Assembly: GCA_032095175.1 (NCBI GenBank)
Contig: DAMCZI010000024.1
Coordinates: 1 to 64,000 of the forward strand
DNA: 64,000 bases
Source of the DNA: DAMCZI01 sp032095175
GTDB lineage: Bacteria > Bacillota > Clostridia > Clostridiales > Caloramatoraceae
Direction of reading: 5' to 3'
This document shows positions 6,540 to 13,054 of this stretch, in pieces. A program made the translations under genes and the position numbers. The notes beneath the pieces are model-generated. The model was given only the letters and a program-made list of their open reading frames with translations, did no database searches and was not told where the DNA came from. Position 1 is the first letter of the stretch. Each line of letters begins with the position of its first letter.

Positions 6540-8903
6540 ATGAGATGGGAGAAAATTAAGTCAGGTGATTGCAAAGGAATGTGGTCCATTAACTGGAAGG
6601 AATACCTCCAGATAGTGAATCCTAAATACTCCATTCTAAAGATTATTCCCGATACATCAATACGCAATTATGATTCTGAGAATATAGCCAGGGTAATATG
6701 CAATATGTATTCAATCCCGTTAGAACGAATGTCACTAAAGAATTTTCATTTCACATATAAACTACCGAATAAAACAGCCTTCTTTGTAGATATATCACTC
6801 CAAGAGGTAAATTTCTTTATAATCACTCCTGAAGAGTATGAAAAACTTATAACTGAAAAATGTACAGCTACATGGCCAAAGGCAACAATACAGAAGATAA
6901 GTTCCTTCCCCATGTTTTCAAAACAGGCCATAAAGTACGAAATGATATATAAAAAAGAGGATGCTTTAAGTCTTAAGGTGGATAAGAGAAGTAATGAACC
7001 CTTAAGCAGCATCCTGAATGTTCTTGATATCATGGAGCAGGATGATAGGATAGGCATATTTTATAACTTTATACCAACAGAGCAACAAGGATGGAGAAAT
7101 AAACATAGAGATACCCTTGAAAAAATCAAAAGAAATGAGCCTATAGGCAAAGAAAAGATCAATTTACAATACATCATGACATGGCTTATCGATGAACTTA
7201 TGAAGGTAGTAATAATGGTATTCAGTGAGATAGGTGACTTTTTGGGTGGGGGAAAGAATATAACAGAAACTTCAATTAATACTGTAGGGATAAATATGTA
7301 TAACAGGCTCTCAGAAGCTACTTTACGAAAAGGTGATAGGAATGTACTGGAAACGCAAATAATCATTCAGAGCGACAGCAGGGACGATAAAAGAAAGAAA
7401 AATAATGCCATAGCTGTATGTGAAAGCTTTAAACCTATAGCTGAGGATAATAGCTTCAATTATAAACCAATCAAAAGCATTATAAATGTAACTGATTACA
7501 AGGTAAAGGGTGCTGCAATTAATTTTGTTAGTACAGAGGAAACTACAAATTTTTTTCAGGTACCAGGAAGAACACTATTACAGCAGTATCGAAATATTGA
7601 AAAGGTGGATGTACTTGAAAATCCAATTCCGGATGAACTAAGTCAAGGCTATATATTTCTTGGAGACTCTACTTATAAAGGAAGGAATTTTCCTGCCTAC
7701 TTAAGGGATGAGTACAATCAAGGGAACCTTCCCCTTTGTGTTATGGGGCCACAGAGCTCTGGAAAAACAACTTTCTTTGCAAACTACACAGTAAATGCTC
7801 ATAAAAGAAATGAAGCTGTTATCATACCTGATTTTATAAAGAATTGTGAGCTGTCAGAAGCAATAGAACGTGTGATACCAAGGGAAGATATTTGTATAAT
7901 TGACCTTTCAAAACCAGAATGCTTACAAGGATTTGGATATAATGAGGTTAAACTAAAAGATAATGCATCGGATTTTGAGATTCTTGAAACTGCAAATATG
8001 AAAGCTCAGCAAGTAATGTCATTGATTGATAGCATTAATAATGAAGGAGCTGCTCTAACAGGACGAATGAGAAGATATCTTTCAGCTGCTGCAAACGTAG
8101 TCTTAATTCAAAATAATACTAATCTTAGGGATGTTGTTAATTGTTTGCAGGATTATAGGAAGAGAACTGAGTTTATCAATGCAATTCCAGATGGAGTGAT
8201 TAACTATGTCGAAGACGAAATAAATACATTGAGAGAGTTGGATGAATACACAGTTACAAAGGATAAGGAAAGCAAGGAAGTGTTAAGTGATGTTACAGGT
8301 ACAAAGGAAAGCAAAATAGAGTACATCTTGGACCGCATTAATCTTCTTAAAGAGGATGCAAGACTCAAGTATATGTTTAATAAAAAACTTGATGGCAATA
8401 TAGATTTTGTCGAGGAAGTTGATAAGGGTAAGGTTATTCTCATAAAAATGCCGGAAGTTAAGTTTCCATTGCAGTATGTTAAAAATGTGTTGGTAACATA
8501 TTTCACAACAAAGATATGGTTAATGTTACAGATCCGTGGAGCAAAATATGAAAAGCCTAAAAGGTGCCATATTATATATGATGAAATTTTTCAAGCACCT
8601 ACAAGCGAAAGAATACTAAGGGATGTCCTTCCTCAGAGTAGGAAGTTCGCAGGAAAATTTGTATTCAGTTGTCATTACCTCAGCCAGATTGAAACTATTA
8701 GGGAAGCCCTAAAAGCTTCTGGAGCTTCATACATGCTATTACAAGGTACTGATAAAAAGAATTATGATGAACTTAAAGAAGAATTGCAACCTTACGAATT
8801 AGAGGACCTTTTAAATTTGAAACAGTATAACAGTCTTAACTTAATCAAATATGAAGGTGGCTATGCAAAGTTTATAACTAAGCTTCCACCACCAGTAAAA
8901 TAA
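6540..8903 (+). CDS. HerA/VirD4-type DNA-transfer ATPase
   Basis: A 787-residue protein with a long N-terminal region of unknown fold (1-360), a weakly hydrophobic stretch near 205-235, and a C-terminal P-loop ATPase. Walker A is GPQSSGKTT (403-411) and Walker B is HIIYDEIF (D681, E682). After it, FVFSCHYLSQIE resembles the sensor/glutamine segment of VirD4/TraG coupling proteins (lvxQsxxQl). The protein ends in a conserved-looking KFITKLPPPVK tail. Such ATPases pump DNA across the membrane in conjugation. ATG 6540 follows the previous stop with no gap. No relaxase or other VirB homologue is in the window, so the role may be transfer or packaging of the island. Confidence 0.7.
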   Translation: MRWEKIKSGDCKGMWSINWKEYLQIVNPKYSILKIIPDTSIRNYDSENIARVICNMYSIPLERMSLKNFHFTYKLPNKTAFFVDISLQEVNFFIITPEEYEKLITEKCTATWPKATIQKISSFPMFSKQAIKYEMIYKKEDALSLKVDKRSNEPLSSILNVLDIMEQDDRIGIFYNFIPTEQQGWRNKHRDTLEKIKRNEPIGKEKINLQYIMTWLIDELMKVVIMVFSEIGDFLGGGKNITETSINTVGINMYNRLSEATLRKGDRNVLETQIIIQSDSRDDKRKKNNAIAVCESFKPIAEDNSFNYKPIKSIINVTDYKVKGAAINFVSTEETTNFFQVPGRTLLQQYRNIEKVDVLENPIPDELSQGYIFLGDSTYKGRNFPAYLRDEYNQGNLPLCVMGPQSSGKTTFFANYTVNAHKRNEAVIIPDFIKNCELSEAIERVIPREDICIIDLSKPECLQGFGYNEVKLKDNASDFEILETANMKAQQVMSLIDSINNEGAALTGRMRRYLSAAANVVLIQNNTNLRDVVNCLQDYRKRTEFINAIPDGVINYVEDEINTLRELDEYTVTKDKESKEVLSDVTGTKESKIEYILDRINLLKEDARLKYMFNKKLDGNIDFVEEVDKGKVILIKMPEVKFPLQYVKNVLVTYFTTKIWLMLQIRGAKYEKPKRCHIIYDEIFQAPTSERILRDVLPQSRKFAGKFVFSCHYLSQIETIREALKASGASYMLLQGTDKKNYDELKEELQPYELEDLLNLKQYNSLNLIKYEGGYAKFITKLPPPVK

Positions 8904-8915
8904 GGGGGTATATAA

Positions 8916-9038
8916 ATGAGTAATAATTTAAGGGATGCTATTTCATGCCTACGAGATTTAAGAAAGAAAACTAAGGATAAGGAAAAAATTAAGCAAATAG
9001 ATAAGAGACTAAAGGAACTAAGAGTATATATGAAATAG
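8916..9038 (+). CDS. 40-residue charged helical protein
   Basis: ATG 8916 follows AAGGGGG at 8903-8908. The product has 40 residues, begins MSNNLRDAISCLRDL and is then rich in Lys, Asp and Arg in a heptad-like pattern, suggesting one long helix. It ends within the hairpin of a terminator, so it is the last gene of the transfer operon. The function is unknown; it might be a small DNA-binding or accessory protein. Confidence 0.6.
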   Translation: MSNNLRDAISCLRDLRKKTKDKEKIKQIDKRLKELRVYMK

Positions 9039-9059
9039 GAGCCTAAGGGCTCCCTTTTT
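9038..9059 (+). terminator. Terminator of the ATPase operon
   Basis: GGAGCC (9038-9043) / GGCTCC (9048-9053) with a TAAG loop, then CTTTTT. The left arm overlaps the final base of the 40-residue gene's stop codon. Confidence 0.85.
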
Positions 9060-9062
9060 AAC

Positions 9063-9090
9063 TTGACAAAGCGAACGTATGTTCTATAAT
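9063..9090 (+). promoter_or_regulatory. Consensus promoter overlapping a LexA (SOS) box
   Basis: TTGACA (9063-9068), a 16-base spacer, then TATAAT (9085-9090). Inside the spacer and touching the -10 is CGAACGTATGTTCT (9072-9085), matching the Gram-positive LexA operator CGAACNNNNGTTYN. LexA binding would block RNA polymerase, so the two genes downstream should be induced by DNA damage. Both boxes are perfect sigma-A consensus hexamers, so derepressed expression would be strong. Confidence 0.85.
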
Positions 9091-9115
9091 AATATGTGAT
9101 GGAAGGAGGAATATC

Positions 9116-9376
9116 ATGAAAGTAATTAATAAACCAATTGAAATGGTTGCATTATTTACAAGAGAAGGTATACCTAAGCCCATGCAGTTTTGGGTTCAAG
9201 CGAAAGATGAATCTATTTGTTCTGTAAAAATAGAGAACATAATAAGTAGAGAACCACATAAAGGTAAAAACACAATAATAATAAGGTGTGAATGTGTTAT
9301 AAATAATATCAAAAGAACCATGGATATTGAATACTGGTTGGAGTCTTGTAAATGGATTTTAAATAGTATTGAGTAG
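9116..9376 (+). CDS. SOS-controlled 86-residue protein of unknown function
   Basis: Starts at ATG 9116 after GGAAGGAGGA. The 86 residues look like a small beta-rich fold: KPIEMVALFTREGIPKPMQF, then alternating hydrophobic strands and a final YWLESCKWILNSI. From memory, similar small proteins lie beside lexA or DNA polymerase IV genes in other clostridia; I cannot verify this here. The upstream SOS box and the LexA-like gene four codons downstream place it in the DNA damage response. Confidence 0.6.
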   Translation: MKVINKPIEMVALFTREGIPKPMQFWVQAKDESICSVKIENIISREPHKGKNTIIIRCECVINNIKRTMDIEYWLESCKWILNSIE

Positions 9377-9389
9377 AGGGGGAATGAGG

Positions 9390-9614
9390 ATGGAAAAAAG
9401 TATAGAACTTACGCCACTTGATATAAGGTTATTTGATATAATTAAGCAGTATATAGATGAAAATAACTATTCTCCAACAGTTAGAGAATTAGCAGGATTG
9501 TTAAATGTAAAATCTACATCTACTGTCCAGGATCACCTAGATGTGCTAGAGAAAAAAGGATATATAAAAAGGAATAAATCTATGTCAAGGACAATCAGAA
9601 TATTGCAATGTTAG
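9390..9614 (+). CDS. Stand-alone LexA-type DNA-binding domain
   Basis: 74 residues. LTPLDIRLFDIIKQYIDENN, then SPTVRELAGLLNVKSTSTVQ and a wing with LEKKGYIKRN are the LexA N-terminal winged helix-turn-helix. The cleavage site and Ser/Lys S24 peptidase domain of full LexA (about 200 residues) are absent, and the gene ends cleanly at TAG 9612. The start is ATG 9390, seven bases after AGGGGGA; earlier starts overlap the site. Without the self-cleaving half, RecA could not inactivate it, so it may re-silence or compete at SOS boxes such as the one in its own promoter. The domain call is firm; the role is inference. Confidence 0.8.
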   Translation: MEKSIELTPLDIRLFDIIKQYIDENNYSPTVRELAGLLNVKSTSTVQDHLDVLEKKGYIKRNKSMSRTIRILQC

Positions 9615-9652
9615 TATCTTGAAGCGACATGCTCCTTTCTAATTTTAAATAT

Positions 9653-9681
9653 AAAAAAACCACACTATGGTAATAGTGTGG
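9653..9681 (-). terminator. Terminator of tRNA-Leu(CAA)
   Basis: Eight-base perfect stem CCACACTA (9660-9667) / TAGTGTGG (9674-9681) with a six-base loop. Read leftward it is followed by seven T, so it ends the leftward tRNA transcript. It is the last chromosomal-looking feature before the island. Confidence 0.85.
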
Positions 9682-9688
9682 TTAATCA

Positions 9689-9776
9689 TGGTGCCGAAGG
9701 CGGGACTTGAACCCGCACGGTATTGCTACCACCGGATTTTGAGTCCGGCACGTCTGCCAATTCCATCACTTCGGCA
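9689..9776 (-). tRNA. tRNA-Leu(CAA)
   Basis: An 88-base leftward tRNA with encoded CCA. The acceptor stem TGCCGAA pairs with TTCGGCA, the anticodon stem CCGGA/TCCGG encloses CTCAAAA (anticodon CAA), there is a long variable arm as in class II tRNAs, and a T-arm GCGGG-TTCAAGT-CCCGC. Its 3' end faces the mobile island, the usual side used by tyrosine integrases. Confidence 0.95.
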
Positions 9777-9788
9777 AGCGACATAATT

Positions 9789-9817
9789 ATATTATCACAG
9801 CATATGTCGAATTGCAA
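9789..9817 (-). promoter_or_regulatory. Promoter of tRNA-Leu(CAA)
   Basis: Read leftward, TTGCAA (9817-9812), a 17-base spacer and TAATAT (9794-9789) lie about 12 bases before the 5' end of the tRNA. This matches a sigma-A promoter well. Confidence 0.65.
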
Positions 9818-9839
9818 GTGTTTTTTAAATCACAATAGA

Positions 9840-9875
9840 AAAAATAGGACATTCAGCAATGATGTCCTATTTTTC
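9840..9875 (-). terminator. Terminator of the leftward membrane-protein gene
   Basis: AAAATAGGACAT (9841-9852) pairs with ATGTCCTATTTT (9862-9873). Read leftward a T-rich stretch follows. The stem overlaps the TAG stop of the gene at 9867. Confidence 0.7.
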
Positions 9876-10199
9876 ATCTGTATCTTTCAATCTGTTAGGC
9901 TTCTTCTTTGGTCTGCCTACAACAGGTTTGTTTCTTGCTTCCTTATCCATCTTCATAAGTTCAAAGTATGTAAGGAAGGATAGTGAAACTAAAAGCATCT
10001 GGATTGCTTGCACAATAAAGCTTTTATATAAATTCTTTGGCAATAATAGAGGTAAAAAGAGCAAAGCAATCATTATTAATAAAGGATATATTTTTTTAAT
10101 CTTGTATTTAGTAAGTATATATGTCCTTACTAAAGAAAATAAAAATATTGCAATAACAGTTATTGCTAAAATATAAAGTGCCATGTTAACCCAAGCCAT
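9867..10199 (-). CDS. Small three-helix membrane protein of unknown function
   Basis: 110 residues with three TM segments (about 5-27, 37-53 and 60-80) and a basic tail ending RPKKKPNRLKDTDEK. ATG 10199 follows GGAGGTT on the leftward strand. It is divergent from aroC across a 143-base gap and has its own terminator. I do not recognise a family. Confidence 0.7.
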   Translation of the reverse strand: MAWVNMALYILAITVIAIFLFSLVRTYILTKYKIKKIYPLLIMIALLFLPLLLPKNLYKSFIVQAIQMLLVSLSFLTYFELMKMDKEARNKPVVGRPKKKPNRLKDTDEK

Positions 10200-10342
10200 T
10201 TTTCAACCTCCTCTCTTTTTATATTATATCAGTATTTAATGAAATTTCTATAGTTTTATTGGTATTAACACTGGTATTTATGGTAGAATTATATAAAAGA
10301 AGTGTTATAAAGCACCAATAGAGGTATGGAAGAGGTGAATTT

Positions 10343-11491
10343 ATGCTACGATTTCTTGACTCGGGAGAATCCCATGGGAAGTGTCTCACAGCCATTATAG
10401 AGGGATTCCCAGCAAACGTTAGTATAAATGAAGAAAATATAAATAAACAATTGAAAAGAAGACAGGCTGGGTATGGAAGAGGACAAAGGATGAAAATAGA
10501 AAATGATAAAATAGAAGTGCTTTCTGGAATAAGAGGGGGAAGAACTATTGGTTCGCCTATATGCATTGCAATATATAATAAAGATTTTGAAAATTGGATG
10601 CATATAATGGACAGTAAAGAAATAGATGCTGAAAAAATAATAGTACCAAGACCAGGACATGCTGATCTAAATGGAGCACTAAAGTATAATTTTGATGATA
10701 TAAGAAACGTGATTGAAAGAGCAAGTGCAAGAGAAACTGCTATAAGAGTTGCAATTGGTGCAATTTCTATGGAACTTTTAAAAATATTTAACGTCAAAAT
10801 AGTGAGTAGAGTGATAAGAATAGGAAATATTGAAGATAATAGTGTAGTGGATTTGGAGAATACTGATGTTGTCGAAAAAATAGAGAATTCTCCAGTCAGG
10901 TGTTATGACTCTATTTCTGAAAGAAAAATGATGAAAGCAATAGATTGCGCAAGGAATGATGGTGATACATTAGGGGGAGCAGTGGAGGTTTTGGCCTTTA
11001 AAGTTCCATGTGGACTTGGCAGCTATGTAAGTTATGATAGAAGAATTGATTATTCCATTTCTGGAGCACTTATGTCAATACAGGGAGTTAAAGCTGTGGA
11101 ATTTGGAGAAGGAATACATGCATCATATTCTACAGGAAGCATGGTAAATGATGAGATAGTATTTGAAAAAGGGTACTACAGCAGAAGGACAAACTACTCA
11201 GGAGGAATTGAGGGAGGAATAACCAGTGGAATGCCCATTGCTGCAAGGGTATATATGAAACCTATCCCAACAATACGAAGGGAAATAAAAACAGCAGATT
11301 TAAAGGGAAGAAACGTTATAAGCCGTTATGAACGTTCGGATACATGTGCTGTACCAACACTTGGCATAATAAGCGAAAACGTACTTGCCTATGAGATAGC
11401 GAGGGCATTTTTGGAAAAATTCCCCGGCGATTCAATAGAGGATATAAAAAATTCCTATGACTTCTATACTGAAAGAATTGCTAGGGGGTAG
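10343..11491 (+). CDS. aroC: Chorismate synthase
   Basis: A 382-residue enzyme converting 5-enolpyruvylshikimate-3-phosphate to chorismate with reduced FMN, the last step of the shikimate pathway in the cytosol. All three family signatures are visible: GESHGKCLTAIIEGFP near the N-terminus, the RQAGYGRGQRM and GIRGGRTIGSPI block, and RPGHADLNGALKY followed by NVIERASARETA. ATG 10343 follows GAGGTGA. No other aro gene is nearby; the next gene is an ECF sigma factor four bases on, so it may be co-transcribed with a stress regulator. Confidence 0.97.
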   Translation: MLRFLDSGESHGKCLTAIIEGFPANVSINEENINKQLKRRQAGYGRGQRMKIENDKIEVLSGIRGGRTIGSPICIAIYNKDFENWMHIMDSKEIDAEKIIVPRPGHADLNGALKYNFDDIRNVIERASARETAIRVAIGAISMELLKIFNVKIVSRVIRIGNIEDNSVVDLENTDVVEKIENSPVRCYDSISERKMMKAIDCARNDGDTLGGAVEVLAFKVPCGLGSYVSYDRRIDYSISGALMSIQGVKAVEFGEGIHASYSTGSMVNDEIVFEKGYYSRRTNYSGGIEGGITSGMPIAARVYMKPIPTIRREIKTADLKGRNVISRYERSDTCAVPTLGIISENVLAYEIARAFLEKFPGDSIEDIKNSYDFYTERIARG

Positions 11492-11495
11492 GATA

Positions 11496-12041
11496 ATGGA
11501 AGAAAGAAGATTAATAATCGGGTCAATGGAAAGGGATGAAGAAGCCTTTGAAAAGCTTATACTGAGCTACGAAGGCAAGATATATAATATGTGTTTTTAC
11601 TTACTAAAAAACAAGGAAGACGCAATGGACGCATCCCAGGAGGTTTGCATTAAGATATACAAATCAATAGATAAATTCAAAGGGGAAAGTAAATTTTCTA
11701 CATGGATATATAGAATAACGTATAATACATGTATAGATTTTATAAAAAAACGAAAAAACGAACTTTCCTATGATGACGTAATAGATACTGATACACATAG
11801 AGATGATAGGATAGAGGATATTATAGAGTCCAAGGAACTTAAATATGAAATAAAGCGATGTATTATGAAGCTAAGTGAGGACTTCAGAACGATTGTAATA
11901 TTTAGAGACATAGAGGGATTAAGCTATCAAGAAATAGCAGAAATACTGAATATTGAGGTAGGAACAGTTAAATCAAGATTAAACAGAGCAAGAGAAGCTC
12001 TGAGGAATGAACTTATTAAAAGTGGAATAGTAAGGAGGTGA
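11496..12041 (+). CDS. ECF sigma factor (SigW/RpoE-like)
   Basis: 181 residues from ATG 11496, with AGGGGG inside the end of aroC; earlier in-frame starts lie within aroC. Region 2 (about 10-80) has YNMCFYLLKNKEDAMDASQE and the FSTWIYRITYNTCIDFIKKR core-binding/-10 helix. Region 4 (about 122-175) has LSYQEIAEILNIEVGTVKSR, the -35-reading HTH. It directs RNA polymerase to a small stress or envelope regulon. The next gene, four bases away, looks like its membrane anti-sigma factor. Confidence 0.92.
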   Translation: MEERRLIIGSMERDEEAFEKLILSYEGKIYNMCFYLLKNKEDAMDASQEVCIKIYKSIDKFKGESKFSTWIYRITYNTCIDFIKKRKNELSYDDVIDTDTHRDDRIEDIIESKELKYEIKRCIMKLSEDFRTIVIFRDIEGLSYQEIAEILNIEVGTVKSRLNRAREALRNELIKSGIVRR

Positions 12042-12045
12042 GCCT

Positions 12046-12900
12046 ATGAAATGTAAAAAGTATATAGAAAGTTTATCGTCAATGGAAGATGACTTTGATG
12101 AAGGACTACTTTCGCAGCTTAGGGAAGAGCCTCCTGAAGAACTCCATGGCCATATAATGAAATCCATAGGCAGGGAGAAGAGAAAAAGGATTTTTCTTAA
12201 CTATAGGACTTATGTACCCGCAATTGCTGCTGTGTTTATATTCGCAATCGTTTTAAAGGGAGTTAATGGAAATTACGATATTAATTCATTTATTAAAAAT
12301 AAAATCGCTGAGAAATATGGAACTACTAATTTAGCAAATGTAGATAAAGAAGGAGCAAAAAACGACATCATTAATCAAGATAATTTAAAGAAGGAAGCAG
12401 CTGATAATTCTTCAACTTCGAAGAAAGCTAATGATGGAGAAAATACACCAATGACAGCTTCAGCACAGAAGGATATTCAGTCGAAGGATGGTAGAGTAAG
12501 TCACTCTGCTAATAAGAGTGAAAATAAAAATACAGCCTCAGCAGATACAAGAGGTGTTACTCCGCATAAGGTTACTCTTGATGAATATGCTTCTAAGAAG
12601 TCTGGTAATAAAAATACAAATACTGCAACTGGAGAGACATCAACTGGTAATGAAGGGATAAATAATGGTAATGTTACAACAAATCCTGGGCCAGAAATAC
12701 TGGAGCAAAATAAAAAAGTATTGAGTTGGATAACAGAGTTTAATGCAGTTGCTACCGAAAAAAATGACACTTATAGAATAGCAATTTATGAATATGATAG
12801 ATTACAGAACAAGATTATGAATGAAGGAATTGAAAATTCGGTACTAACAGAATTAGAAAGAAATGGACAGTACGTAACTTTCAGGCTAAATATTAGATAA
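12046..12900 (+). CDS. Putative membrane anti-sigma factor
   Basis: 284 residues. The N-terminal 45 residues are acidic (MKCKKYIESLSSMEDDFDEG) and cytosolic, followed by a basic patch and one TM helix (about 56-72). Then comes a long Ser/Thr/Asn/Lys-rich linker to about residue 225 and a 60-residue folded tail ending ERNGQYVTFRLNIR. Gene order (ECF sigma then a single-TM protein) and topology indicate an anti-sigma factor holding the sigma at the membrane. There is no complete HxxxCxxC zinc motif, so it is not a standard ZAS protein. The ligand sensed outside is unknown. Confidence 0.7.
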   Translation: MKCKKYIESLSSMEDDFDEGLLSQLREEPPEELHGHIMKSIGREKRKRIFLNYRTYVPAIAAVFIFAIVLKGVNGNYDINSFIKNKIAEKYGTTNLANVDKEGAKNDIINQDNLKKEAADNSSTSKKANDGENTPMTASAQKDIQSKDGRVSHSANKSENKNTASADTRGVTPHKVTLDEYASKKSGNKNTNTATGETSTGNEGINNGNVTTNPGPEILEQNKKVLSWITEFNAVATEKNDTYRIAIYEYDRLQNKIMNEGIENSVLTELERNGQYVTFRLNIR

Positions 12901-12920
12901 AATATAATAAAATGCAAATA

Positions 12921-12950
12921 GAGCCCTGGGCATAAGCCTGGGGCTTTAGA
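12921..12950 (+). terminator. Terminator of the sigma/anti-sigma operon
   Basis: GAGCCC (12921-12926) pairs with GGGCTT (12941-12946), with an inner GGC/GCC pairing. The U-tract is weak (TTTAG). Confidence 0.6.
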
Positions 12951-12992
12951 ATTTAATAAAAACATTGTGACTAATATATTTTTGGGTAATCT

Positions 12993-13021
12993 TTTACATT
13001 AACCATATTATTTTATATAAT
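12993..13021 (+). promoter_or_regulatory. Promoter of polA-coaE-slt
   Basis: TTTACA (12993-12998), a 17-base spacer and TATAAT (13016-13021), 34 bases before the polA start. Confidence 0.7.
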
Positions 13022-13054
13022 ATACATATTAGTGAAGGATAAGGGGAGAGTAAA

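Noticed and set aside
9723..10176. Rightward frames over tRNA-Leu and the small membrane protein
   Set aside because: They are antisense to the tRNA and to a gene with its own ribosome site and terminator.
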